Origin: Roseiarcus sp963732155
Lineage (GTDB): Bacteria > Pseudomonadota > Alphaproteobacteria > Rhizobiales > Beijerinckiaceae
Assembly: GCA_963732155.1 (NCBI GenBank)
Contig: CAVSYB010000017.1
Coordinates: 124,001-188,000 of the forward strand
Direction of reading: 5' to 3'
DNA length: 64,000 nt
The position numbers and the translations under genes were made by a program. Shown here piece after piece: positions 42,888 to 51,442 of the stretch (within the stretch, counting starts at the first letter, position 1; every line of letters starts with the position of its first letter). Below the pieces are notes generated by a model. That model worked only from the letters and a program-made list of their open reading frames with translations, was not told where the DNA came from and made no database searches.

Positions 42888-42953
42888 GAGGATCGGACCG
42901 CACTGGCTGGGAGTCGCAGACCGCGCGACACGTTCGCTCGCGCCGGTCCGAAG

Positions 42954-42972
42954 GAGCCGGAGCCGCCGGCTC
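42954..42972 (-). terminator. Hairpin between binding-protein and permease genes
   Basis: GAGCCG (42954-42959) pairs with CGGCTC (42967-42972) around a seven-base loop. An outer GGAGCCG/CGGCTCC pairing (42953-42959 with 42981-42987) is an alternative. Its place just after the binding-protein gene fits a stabilising or attenuating hairpin that keeps binding protein in excess. No clear U-tract. Confidence 0.35.
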
Positions 42973-43008
42973 GAGTCGAGCGGCTCCGTCGTCTTCTTGA
43001 ATCGGCGT

Positions 43009-44433
43009 CTACTTGATGCGGCCGGCCTCGCGCAGCAGCTTGTCCTGGAACGCGGCGACCGTATCCAGGGCTACCTTGGCGGAAACCTGGCCGGTGATCG
43101 CCTTGTCGAACTGCTCCTGCTGCTCAGTCAGCAGCGGGAAGAACTCCGGAATATGCCAGACGTCCTTCTGCCAGCGGTAGTTGTCGAGATAGGCGCGGTT
43201 ATAGGGCGCCCAGGTCGAATAGGCCGGGTCGTTCATGACGCTCAGCAAGCCGGATTGACCGCCCGCTTTCACGAAGTTGATCTGGACGGGCTTCGACTCC
43301 CACCATTTCACGATGTCGAGGGCCTCCTTGATGACCTCGTCGCTGTTCCAGGTGGTGAGCACGAAGGGCTGACCGCCGATGTTCGACCAGCGGCTGAGCG
43401 AACCGTCGGGCCTGCGGGTGCCCGGGGGCTCCGCGAACTCGCTCTTGTCCGCCACTTTCGACAGTTTGGGATTGATCACCGGGCCCATCACGCCGACCCA
43501 GTCGACGATCGCGGCCACTTTGCCCTGCATGTAGAGATCCTGGACGACGAAGATGTCCATCTGCCCGGTCTTGGCGACCGGCGGCATATATTTCTCCAGG
43601 CTGAGGTAATGCTCGAAGGCCGAGACCGCCTTGTCCGAATTGACCACGCCCAGCGCCGGCTTGGTCGAGGTCTCGTCCCAGATGTCGCCGCCGGCTTCCC
43701 AGATGAAGCCGTTGACCTGCATCGAGGAGAAGTCATACGGCTTACCCATCTGATAGGCGATGCCGTAGAAATCGTCGTCCGCCACCCCGTCGCCGAGCTT
43801 GTCGCCCTTCTTGCGCTGGAAGAACTTGCCGATGTCCTCATAGCGCTTCCAGTCGACGTCTTCCCATTCGTTGTAGTAGCACGGCAGGACCTCGTTGAAC
43901 TGCTTCTTGAAGTTCGCCCGCTCCGTGGCGTTGCAGAACAGATCGCTCCGGTAGGCCGTGACCAGATTGTCGGGGAATTGCGGGAATCCGTAGTAGTTGG
44001 TCGACTTGTAGGGGTAGGACGACGAGGTCGACAGCAGGACCGGGTGAAGGTCGGCGATGACCGCCTGCAGCTCCGGGTCGGCGTCGATATATTTGTTGAG
44101 CTTGAGGTAGTGGCCGCCCTCGACGAAATCGCCGAGCCACTGGCTGTCGGTGACGATCATCTGATATTTCTTTTCGCCCGACGACAGCGAGGCGGCGACG
44201 CGCTGATAGAAGCTGCCCCACGGAATGAAGTCGAGAACCAGCTTCACGTTGTTGCCGGACTTCGCCTTATAGGTCTTGTCGAACTCCTCCTGCATGAAGC
44301 GGGTCGGCAGCCAGTCCGGCGCCGCCATGTTGATCACGATGTCTTTGGCGCTGGCGGGCGCCGGCGCGAGCGCCGCCCCGATCAATGCGCCGGCGGCCGC
44401 CAACGCTGCAATCGATACCGTAAGAAGTCGCAT
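43009..44433 (-). CDS. ABC transporter extracellular solute-binding protein (family 1)
   Basis: 474 residues with a Sec signal peptide (hydrophobic residues ~5-27, cleavage near ASA-KD). The mature protein is a large type II binding protein of the sugar/polyol group: NMAAPDWLPTRFMQEEFDKT at the start, KYQMIVTDSQWLGDFVEGGH, GKVAAIVDWVG and QPFVLTTWNSDEVIKEALD. It binds the transported compound in the periplasm. GGGAGGATACAGG precedes the ATG. It is the only binding protein for two permease pairs and two ATPases here. Coupling to dihydroxyacetone kinase suggests a polyol, glycerol-like or ketose ligand. Confidence 0.9.
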   Translation of the reverse strand: MRLLTVSIAALAAAGALIGAALAPAPASAKDIVINMAAPDWLPTRFMQEEFDKTYKAKSGNNVKLVLDFIPWGSFYQRVAASLSSGEKKYQMIVTDSQWLGDFVEGGHYLKLNKYIDADPELQAVIADLHPVLLSTSSSYPYKSTNYYGFPQFPDNLVTAYRSDLFCNATERANFKKQFNEVLPCYYNEWEDVDWKRYEDIGKFFQRKKGDKLGDGVADDDFYGIAYQMGKPYDFSSMQVNGFIWEAGGDIWDETSTKPALGVVNSDKAVSAFEHYLSLEKYMPPVAKTGQMDIFVVQDLYMQGKVAAIVDWVGVMGPVINPKLSKVADKSEFAEPPGTRRPDGSLSRWSNIGGQPFVLTTWNSDEVIKEALDIVKWWESKPVQINFVKAGGQSGLLSVMNDPAYSTWAPYNRAYLDNYRWQKDVWHIPEFFPLLTEQQEQFDKAITGQVSAKVALDTVAAFQDKLLREAGRIK

Positions 44434-44499
44434 TCCTGTATCCTCCCTGTTGCACCACTTGGCTTCAACACAGACCCGTCCTGCGCGCTCTGCGGCGCG

Positions 44500-45633
44500 T
44501 CAGTTCGTCGCGTTCGCCCCGTTGCGACGAATGGCCACTCCTGTTTCCTGGGCGAATAGACAAAGCTCGTCGTTTCTCAGCGTGCAGTCGATCGACGCGT
44601 CGCTGGCGATGCCGTAGGCGCGCTCCTGCGGCAGGATCATCCGGAGGCGGTTGTTGGCGCCGGCGACGACATTGAGGACGGTCACGTCGCCAAGCGGCTC
44701 GGTGAGGAAGACGCGCGCCGGGAAACGCGGTCCGGAAGGCGCGGGTCCCTGACCGGATACCGGCGCGATCGCTTGCGGGCGCACGCCGACCGTGAACCGG
44801 GCGCCCGCCGGGAAATCGGCGAGGCAGGCCGTCCAGGGCGCGGCGTCGATGTCGACGAAGGGCGTTTCAAGCGTGCGCCTGCCCGCGGCGTCTTTCAGCG
44901 TCGCCGCGACGAGATTGATCGGGGGATCGCCGACCAGCGAGGCGACGAATTCGTCGCGCGGCTCGGAATAGAGTGTTTCCGGCGTGGCGATCTGGACGAT
45001 GCGGCCCTCTCTGAGCACGCCGATCCGCCGCCCCATGCTGAGCGCTTCGATCTGATCGGGCGTGGCGTAGATCATCGTCGTGTCGCCCAATTCGCGGTGA
45101 AGCCGCTTGAATTCGGCGCGCGTGTCATGCCGCAATTTGGCGTCGAGATTGGTGAGCGGTTCGTCGAGCAGCAGCAGCTTCGGCCGGCGTATCAGCGCGC
45201 GGCCGATCGCGCAGCGCTGCTGTTCGCCGCCGCTCAAGGTGCTGGGCTTGCGCCCGAGCGCGTGCGACAGGCGCAGCATTTCGGCGATCTCGCCGACGCG
45301 CTTGCCGATCTCGCCGGCCGAAACGCGCAGCTCCCGCAGGGGATAGGCGAGATTCTCGAAGGTCGACAGATGCGGATAGAGCGCGAAGGTCTGAAAAACC
45401 ATCGCGGTGTCGCGCGCGCGCACCGGCGTATCGGCGACGTCGCGCCCGTCGAGCAGCACGGCGCCGCTGTCGGCGCGTTCGATGCCGGCGATGATCCGCA
45501 GCAGCGTGGTCTTGCCGGCGCCGCTCGGCCCGAGAATTGCGAAGAATTCGCCCGGCTCGGCGGCGAAAGTCGCGCCGCGCAACGCTTCAACGGACCCGAA
45601 TCGTTTGCAAACCTCGTTGATCGTCAACTGCAT
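44500..45633 (-). CDS. ABC transporter ATPase B (MalK/GlpS-like) lacking the switch histidine
   Basis: 377 residues. Walker A GPSGAGKTT (35-43), signature LSGGE (133-137) and Walker B LLLLDEP (Asp157-Glu158) are canonical. The H-loop, normally THDQ, reads IYATPDQIEAL with Pro192 where the histidine should be. A TOBE-type domain follows. It is the first gene of the 12-gene minus-strand operon, 66 bp before the binding-protein gene, and diverges from a second permease pair across a perfect inverted repeat. With ATPase A it likely forms a heterodimer with one normal and one defective ATP site. Confidence 0.88.
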   Translation of the reverse strand: MQLTINEVCKRFGSVEALRGATFAAEPGEFFAILGPSGAGKTTLLRIIAGIERADSGAVLLDGRDVADTPVRARDTAMVFQTFALYPHLSTFENLAYPLRELRVSAGEIGKRVGEIAEMLRLSHALGRKPSTLSGGEQQRCAIGRALIRRPKLLLLDEPLTNLDAKLRHDTRAEFKRLHRELGDTTMIYATPDQIEALSMGRRIGVLREGRIVQIATPETLYSEPRDEFVASLVGDPPINLVAATLKDAAGRRTLETPFVDIDAAPWTACLADFPAGARFTVGVRPQAIAPVSGQGPAPSGPRFPARVFLTEPLGDVTVLNVVAGANNRLRMILPQERAYGIASDASIDCTLRNDELCLFAQETGVAIRRNGANATN

Positions 45634-45740
45634 CGCACACGACCCCTCGCGCCTCGGACTCCCGATCCGTCCGATGTTGCAGGCGGCAAGGCGCAGCCCT
45701 CATCGGATCTTTGCGAAGCCCCTGGTTGCGCTCCGGCAGT

Positions 45741-45769
45741 TTGTTTAGTAAACATAATTTACTAAACAA
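45741..45769. promoter_or_regulatory. Perfect 12-bp inverted repeat, probable operator
   Basis: TTGTTTAGTAAA (45741-45752) and TTTACTAAACAA (45758-45769) are perfect reverse complements around a five-base CATAA spacer. The element is AT-rich in a GC-rich genome and lies in the 312-bp gap between two divergent transport operons, where a repressor could control both. Half-sites of this kind are known for ROK-type and some LacI/GntR-type sugar regulators. No candidate regulator gene is adjacent, so the protein is unknown. Confidence 0.8.
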
Positions 45770-45945
45770 TGCAAGAGTAAGTTTTGCGCGAATTTCTGGA
45801 GCCGGTTGCGCAAACCCGCGTGCGGATCAGCGGAACCCGCGGTATCCCGATTGCCTTGGACTTCCACCCTCAATTCGCATTAAGCTGACATGCTAGCTGA
45901 CTCGGTGTCAATAGTCGGCGGCCCCGGGGGAGCGCTTCGAGCGGC

Positions 45946-46863
45946 ATGATCCGATTCCTCGCTGCCAAAGGGTCCGAGCCACGGGGCTCGCCGCTGATCG
46001 GCGTGCGCGCGGGGCCTTTCATCGCCCCGGCGTTGGCGGTTCTGTGCGTGATCAACGTGCTGCCGTTCCTGTGGTCGATCGGCGTGTCGTTCTTCCATTT
46101 CCGCGCCGACCGGCTGAACACGCCGCCGCACTTTCTATGGTTCGGCAATTATGTCGATTTGCTCAGCGACTCGGATGTCTGGGAGCATTTCACCAACACG
46201 GGCGTGATGATCGCCGCCAGCGTGTCGATCCAGCTCGTCGTCGGCGCGCTGCTGGCCATGCTGTTTCAGCGTCGCTTTCCCGGCCGCCGCGCGGTGATGA
46301 TGCTGGTGCTCACGCCGATGCTGCTGTCGACTGTGGCGGTGGGCACATTCTTCAGCCTGTTTTACGATCCGACTTTCGGCATCGTCAGCGCCATCGTTCG
46401 GCCCTTCACCGGCGCGGCCTTCGCGCCGCTGGGCACGCCGTTTTCGGCGATGACCAGTCTGGTGGTCGCCGACGCCTGGATGTGGTCGCCGTTCGTCATG
46501 ATGCTGCTTCTCGCCGGCCTCGACGGCGTGCCGCCGCATCTGATCGAGGCGGCGGAGATCGACCGGGCGTCGCGAGCGCTGCGGTTCTGGACGGTGACCT
46601 TTCCCGCCATTCGCAGCGTGCTGCTGCTGGCGCTGCTGTTCAGGACCATCGAATCCTTCAACATGTTCGATCTCATCTACACCATCACCAACGGCGGTCC
46701 GGGCACCGCGACGGAAAGCGTTTCGACCGAGATCTACGACACCGCCTTCGTGCTCTTCGAGTCGGGACGCGCCTCGGCGCTCGGCAATCTCAGCGTCTTC
46801 GTCGTCATCGTGCTGGCTCGCATCTATTTCCGGACGATGCAATTGCGCAAGGAGGCGGCGTAA
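45946..46863 (+). CDS. ABC transporter permease (MalF-like), second copy
   Basis: 305 residues, six transmembrane helices, EAA loop HLIEAAEIDRASRALRFWTV (about residues 200-219). It closely resembles the minus-strand permease at 41922-42887, so it is a paralogue for a related substrate or an alternative channel for the same binding protein. There is no separate binding-protein or ATPase gene on this side. The ATG has only a distant GGGGGAG, so the start is less certain. It is four bases upstream of the partner permease. Confidence 0.88.
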   Translation: MIRFLAAKGSEPRGSPLIGVRAGPFIAPALAVLCVINVLPFLWSIGVSFFHFRADRLNTPPHFLWFGNYVDLLSDSDVWEHFTNTGVMIAASVSIQLVVGALLAMLFQRRFPGRRAVMMLVLTPMLLSTVAVGTFFSLFYDPTFGIVSAIVRPFTGAAFAPLGTPFSAMTSLVVADAWMWSPFVMMLLLAGLDGVPPHLIEAAEIDRASRALRFWTVTFPAIRSVLLLALLFRTIESFNMFDLIYTITNGGPGTATESVSTEIYDTAFVLFESGRASALGNLSVFVVIVLARIYFRTMQLRKEAA

Positions 46864-46867
46864 GCCC

Positions 46868-47743
46868 ATGCAGGATGAGGAGTTGACCGCGACGGCAAGT
46901 CCGGCGGGCCTCGGGCGCACGCTCGTTGCGACGCTGATCGGCCTTGTTTACTTCTTTCCGGTGATCTGGATGATTCTGGCGGCGTTCAAGACGCGCGCCG
47001 ACGCCCTTGCGACGCCGCCGAAATTGTTCTTCACGCCGACGCTCGAGCACTTCTGGGCCTCGTTCCACCGGTTGTCGGCCGACGGCGAGCGTGTCATCAA
47101 CACCGGGCTGGAATGGAATTTCGCGAACAGCCTTTTCATTTCGTCGGTGAGCGTCGGGCTCGCGCTCGCGTTGGGCGCGACAGCCGCCTATGGCTTTGCG
47201 CGTTTGCCGGTGCGCGGGCGCGACTATTTCATGTTCTACATCCTCGTCTTGCGCATGGTGCCGCCGATCACGGCGATCGTGCCGCTTTATTTCCTGTTCC
47301 GGGTGACGGGGCTTGGCGGCACCTACGCCGCCATCATCCTGGTCTACACCGCGTTCAACCTGCCGTTCGCGATATGGATGCTGAAGAGCTTCATCGACGA
47401 ACTGCACCGGCCGATCGAGGAGGCCGCCCGACTTGACGGCAGCTCCGAGCTGAAAATTCTCTGGCGCATCTGCCTGCCGCAGATGCGCGCCGGAATCGCC
47501 GCAACGGCGATCATCGCGTTCGTCTTCACCTGGAACGACTTTCTGTTCAGCCTGTTGCTGACGAGCGTCGACACGCGCACCGTTCCGGTCGCCATGACGC
47601 GGGTGGTCGGCGCCGACGTCGGCGTGGACTGGGGCGTCTTCGCCGCCATCGGAACGATCTACCTGCTGCCGGTCCTGCTGATTGCGTTTTTTCTGCAGGG
47701 TCAATTGCTGCGCGGCGTCACTTTCGGCACGGTGCCGCGCTGA
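46868..47743 (+). CDS. ABC transporter permease (MalG-like), second copy
   Basis: 291 residues, six transmembrane helices, EAA loop PIEEAARLDGSSELKILWRI (about residues 186-205). AAGGAGG lies 12 bases before the ATG. It pairs with the preceding permease and is paralogous to the one at 41057-41929 (shared ending LLRGVTFGT). The divergent ATPase B and the shared operator suggest joint regulation. A hydratase gene follows after 97 bp. Confidence 0.9.
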   Translation: MQDEELTATASPAGLGRTLVATLIGLVYFFPVIWMILAAFKTRADALATPPKLFFTPTLEHFWASFHRLSADGERVINTGLEWNFANSLFISSVSVGLALALGATAAYGFARLPVRGRDYFMFYILVLRMVPPITAIVPLYFLFRVTGLGGTYAAIILVYTAFNLPFAIWMLKSFIDELHRPIEEAARLDGSSELKILWRICLPQMRAGIAATAIIAFVFTWNDFLFSLLLTSVDTRTVPVAMTRVVGADVGVDWGVFAAIGTIYLLPVLLIAFFLQGQLLRGVTFGTVPR

Positions 47744-47840
47744 AGGGGTTCCGCCGGGGTTCGCCGCGGCCGTCAAACTTCGCTTCGGCGGCGCGGCGCG
47801 GCGGGAAATCGGCGCCGCCGATCGACGGGAGCCAGGGCGG

Positions 47841-48647
47841 ATGGACGTTCAAGGCATTGCGGACGAGGCCTTCGCCGTATTGGGAACGGGCCGTCAGATT
47901 GCGCCCTTCACCAGGCGCCATCGCGGTTTCGGACTGCCCGACGCCTATCGGGCGACCGCCGCCGTTCGGGCGCGGCGCGAAGCGCGCGGCGAGCGGCCGA
48001 TCGGGCGCAAGATCGGCTTCACGAACCGCACCATCTGGGCCGAATACAATGTCCATGCGCCGATCTGGGGCTATGTCTACGACCGCACGGTCCATGACCT
48101 GTCCGCAGGGGCCGCGGACGTCGCCTTGCGCGCCCTGGCCGAACCGCGCATCGAGCCGGAAATCGTGTTCGGACTGGCGGCCGCGCCGCGTCCCGGCATG
48201 GGGGCGCCTGAGCTCCTCGGCTGCGTCGAATGGATCGCCCACGGCTTTGAGATCGTGCAGTCGATCTTTCCCGCCTGGACCTTCCTCGCCGCCGACACCG
48301 TCGCCGCCTACGGCCTCCATGGCGCGCTTTGGATCGGACCGCGTCATTCCGCCGCCGCTCGCCGCGAGGATTGGGCGCGCGAGCTCTCCTCCTTTGAAAT
48401 CGATCTTTTTCGGAATGGAGTCCTGGCCGATCGCGGCCGCGCGGCGAATGTCCTGGACGGGCCGCTGTTCGCGCTGGGCCATCTTGTCGCGCTGCTCGCC
48501 GCCGACCCGCTCAACCCGCCGCTCGCCGCCGGCGAAATCGTCACCACGGGAACGCTCACCCGCGCCTTTCCGGCCGCCGCCGGCGACGCGTGGACGACGC
48601 AACTGACGGGCGTGCCGCTCGAGGGCGCGCGACTTCGCTTCCTGTGA
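47841..48647 (+). CDS. 2-keto-4-pentenoate hydratase-family protein (FAH fold)
   Basis: 268 residues. N-terminal helical region, then RPIGRKIGFTNRTIWAEYNV (about residues 55-74), RIEPEIVFGL with the metal-binding Glu pair (about 99-108) and CVEWIAHGFEIVQSIFPAWT (about 126-145). These are the marks of MhpD/DmpE-type hydratases, which add water to 2-keto-4-pentenoate or related enol acids in meta-cleavage pathways. The ATG follows GGGAGCCAGGGCGG. It is co-directional with the second permease pair, but functionally could serve the aromatic operon to its right or the breakdown of a sugar acid. Confidence 0.85.
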   Translation: MDVQGIADEAFAVLGTGRQIAPFTRRHRGFGLPDAYRATAAVRARREARGERPIGRKIGFTNRTIWAEYNVHAPIWGYVYDRTVHDLSAGAADVALRALAEPRIEPEIVFGLAAAPRPGMGAPELLGCVEWIAHGFEIVQSIFPAWTFLAADTVAAYGLHGALWIGPRHSAAARREDWARELSSFEIDLFRNGVLADRGRAANVLDGPLFALGHLVALLAADPLNPPLAAGEIVTTGTLTRAFPAAAGDAWTTQLTGVPLEGARLRFL

Positions 48648-48696
48648 TCGGACCGCCGATGCGACCGCCGCCGGCGCCCCGCGAGCCCGAGGAGGC

Positions 48697-49401
48697 TCAG
48701 AGGGTGCTGTCGGGACTGAAGTGCAGCGTCATCTTCCGCCACTGGTCGAAATGCGCGACGTACCGCGCGGGGACCTGGAGCGGGTTGCATCTGGCGACGG
48801 CGCGAACGGCGCTGTCGGCATAGGCGCGCCACTCCGGATCGGACGGCGGGTTCACCAATTGCGGCGGAGTCGAAAGAGAGCCGTCGATGTTGTGGACCAC
48901 GCGAATCTGGGCGGCGTATTTCTCGCCTGGCGGAAGCGTCGAGGGCGGCGTCCAGCAGCGCAGATAGGACTTGATGAACCAGGATTCCAGCGCCGGGTCG
49001 CGTTGCGTGACGATCGGCTTGTTCTGAACGGCCGCCTTGGCCGGCGCCGGAGCTTCGTCAGCGCGGCGCGCGGTCACGGCGCTGGCCGCGGCGCCCGGGT
49101 TCGCCCGCTCGTCCACCGCGGGGAGCCTCGGCGAAATCGCCGCGGCCTGGCGGGGCGGCTCGGACGCCGCCTGGTCCCTGGCCGGACGCCTCGCCTCGAC
49201 AAAAGGATAAAGGCAAAGGCCTCCCAATGCGATCGTCAGGCCGATCGCCGCGCGCGCGAGCGTCGGGCGTCGCGCGAAAAAAGCGACAGCCGCCACGACG
49301 GCTCCCAAGCCCGCGAGCCGACGCGAGGGGTTCGTTCTTGCCTGACCCGGCCGCCGCCGGGGCGTTCCGATTTCAGCGTTCGCTCGAAGACTTATCGCCA
49401 A
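48697..49401 (-). CDS. TonB/TolA C-terminal-domain-like protein with one membrane anchor
   Basis: 234 residues. One transmembrane region near residues 30-65, a Pro/Ala-rich linker (about 70-130) and a C-terminal domain: SWFIKSYLRCWTPPSTLPPG, then IRVVHNIDGSLSTPPQLVNP and DSAVRAVARCNPLQVP. This resembles the TolA/TonB C-terminal fold common in Hyphomicrobiales, with two conserved cysteines (CW, RC). It probably spans from the inner membrane into the periplasm. No ExbB/ExbD or TolQ/R genes are nearby, so its partner is unknown. Confidence 0.7.
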   Translation of the reverse strand: MAISLRANAEIGTPRRRPGQARTNPSRRLAGLGAVVAAVAFFARRPTLARAAIGLTIALGGLCLYPFVEARRPARDQAASEPPRQAAAISPRLPAVDERANPGAAASAVTARRADEAPAPAKAAVQNKPIVTQRDPALESWFIKSYLRCWTPPSTLPPGEKYAAQIRVVHNIDGSLSTPPQLVNPPSDPEWRAYADSAVRAVARCNPLQVPARYVAHFDQWRKMTLHFSPDSTL

Positions 49402-49673
49402 TCGATCTACCCTGTATTCAGCGTGGGCGCCCCCGGTCCGTGGAATCGAAAGCGCTCCCGATCACGATTTCAGGCGCATCCGGTTGCGGCGAAATCGCCG
49501 CGACGCCGCCAGGACCAGGACTTGCGACGGCGGGACGAGCCGCAGGCCGCCGACTATGGGCGCGATTCCTTAATGAATTTTAGCTTTCGACGCGGCCGCG
49601 CGCCCATCAAGGCGCCGGCGCGAAGCGTCGTGTCTCGAAGCGTCGCCGGGTTCGCGGCCGCGATCGGAGCAAT

Positions 49674-50429
49674 TCAGCCGCGCGCGTCCTTGCCGAGATA
49701 GACGGCCCGCACCCGCTCGTCCCTGGCGATTGCTTCCGGCTCGCCCTCGCAAAGCAGGCGGCCCGCCACCAGCACCGAAATGCGTGTGGCGAAATTGAAC
49801 ACGAGGTCCATGTCGTGCTCGATCAGCAGGATCGCGACATCGGCCGGCAGGGCCGCCAGCGCCGCGAGGATGTCACGGCGCTCGTCCTCGGGCACGCCCG
49901 CGGCGGGCTCGTCGAGCACCAGCACGCGCGGCTTGCAGGCCAGCGCCAGCGCGATCTCGAGCAGACGCTGCTTGCCATAGGGGAGCCTGCGCGTCGGCTG
50001 GTCCATCGCCAATTCAAGCCCAAAACGCGTGACCAGGTCTTCGATCTCGGCGACGATTTCCGACTTGCCGCCGGCGACGCGCCAGAAATCCGTTCCCGAA
50101 CGATTGCGCTCGGAGATCGCCAGGCCGAGGGATTCGATCGGCGTCAGGTCCGGGAAGAGCTGATTGATCTGGAAAGTGCGCGCCAGCCCGCGCCGCACCC
50201 GCTGATGCGCGGGGAGCGACGTGACATTCTCGCCTTGCAGGACGACGGAACCGCGATTCGGCTTCACGACGCCCGTGAGAAGATTGACCAGCGTCGTCTT
50301 GCCGGCCCCGTTGGGTCCGATCAGCGCCTGCCGCGCGCCCGGGCGGATCGCGAACGAGACATTGTCCGTCGCCAGCAATCCGCCGAAGCGGCGCTCCAGC
50401 CCACGCGCCTCCAGCGCCGGCGCGCTCAT
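49674..50429 (-). CDS. livG: Branched-chain-amino-acid-type ABC transporter ATPase LivG
   Basis: 251 residues. Walker A GPNGAGKTT (about residues 37-45), signature-like LPYGKQRLLEIALALA and Walker B VLVLDEPAAGVPEDE are typical of LivG, whose signature is normally LxYGxQRxLEIARAL. It drives the LivHM permease. The start overlaps the LivM stop (ATGA). It is the last gene of the aromatic operon and no LivF partner follows, so it either acts as a homodimer or uses an ATPase encoded elsewhere. Confidence 0.9.
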   Translation of the reverse strand: MSAPALEARGLERRFGGLLATDNVSFAIRPGARQALIGPNGAGKTTLVNLLTGVVKPNRGSVVLQGENVTSLPAHQRVRRGLARTFQINQLFPDLTPIESLGLAISERNRSGTDFWRVAGGKSEIVAEIEDLVTRFGLELAMDQPTRRLPYGKQRLLEIALALACKPRVLVLDEPAAGVPEDERRDILAALAALPADVAILLIEHDMDLVFNFATRISVLVAGRLLCEGEPEAIARDERVRAVYLGKDARG

Positions 50430-51442
50430 GTCGCGCGCTCATCGAGCGCCGGCTTGCGAAGCCGGATCGCGCGGCGCATCGCCTCGCCGACGCGGTCGCG
50501 CCCGGACAGCACGAGCGCGACCAGCAGCGCGCCGATCCAGAATTCCCAATATTCCGGCGTCGCGGCGGAAACGACGTCCCGCAACACGATGAAGACGATT
50601 GCGCCGATGACGCCGCCGTAGAGATAGCCGGCGCCGCCGATGATCAGCATCAGCATCACATCGGCCGAGCGATGGAAGTCGAACAGGTCGAGGGAGACGA
50701 TTTGCGTCGTTTCGGCCAGCAGAGCGCCGGCGGCGCCGGCATAGGCGGCTGACAAAGCGTAAATCGCGACGATGCGCCGCGGCGTCGAAATGCCGAGCGC
50801 GCGGGCGCGCAACCGATTCTCGCGGATGGCGGTCAGCGACAGGCCGAAGGGCGACTGCGCAAGCCGCCGCGCGGCGGCGAACAGCAGGAACAAGACGACG
50901 AAGCTGTAAAGCGCCGCATTGCGCTGCCCGGTGAAGCCGATCGGAAAGAGGCCGAGCACCGGGCGCATCGCGACGTTGAGGCCGTCGGCGCCGCCGGTGA
51001 TCGCCGGATTGCGGTTGGCGAGTTCGCCCAGCATCAATGCGACGCCCATCGTCACCATCAGACGGGTGAGATCGGAACCCCTCAGCAGCAGGGGCGCGGT
51101 CGCCAGGCCGAGCGCCCCGGCGATCGCGCTCGCGATTACGAGATCGGACGTCGGCTCCGCGAGCCCGGCGGCGGACAGGACCGCGGTCGAATAGGCGCCG
51201 AGGCCGAAGAAGGCGGCGTGGCCGAGCGAGACGACGCCCGCGAGGCCCAGAACGAGATCGAGCGAAAGCGCGAACAACCCGGCGATCGCGATCTCGTTGA
51301 ACAGCCCTGCGCGAGAAGGCGCGAGGACGATGGCCGCCAGGGCGGCGACCCAGAAGCCGATCTCGCTCCAACGCCAGGGCTCGCGGCGCCTGAGATGCGC
51401 GACGATGCGCGCGCGGCTTGTTTCGACCGGGGAAGCGCTCAC
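50426..51442 (-). CDS. livM: Branched-chain-type ABC transporter permease LivM
   Basis: 338 residues, about ten hydrophobic segments, with LSLDLVLGLAGVVSLGHAAF (about residues 60-79) and MLMLIIGGAGYLYGGVIGA (about 265-283) characteristic of LivM. It pairs with LivH to form the inner-membrane channel. It overlaps both neighbours by four bases. In an aromatic-degradation operon it most likely imports an aromatic acid rather than leucine-type amino acids. Confidence 0.9.
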   Translation of the reverse strand: MSASPVETSRARIVAHLRRREPWRWSEIGFWVAALAAIVLAPSRAGLFNEIAIAGLFALSLDLVLGLAGVVSLGHAAFFGLGAYSTAVLSAAGLAEPTSDLVIASAIAGALGLATAPLLLRGSDLTRLMVTMGVALMLGELANRNPAITGGADGLNVAMRPVLGLFPIGFTGQRNAALYSFVVLFLLFAAARRLAQSPFGLSLTAIRENRLRARALGISTPRRIVAIYALSAAYAGAAGALLAETTQIVSLDLFDFHRSADVMLMLIIGGAGYLYGGVIGAIVFIVLRDVVSAATPEYWEFWIGALLVALVLSGRDRVGEAMRRAIRLRKPALDERAT

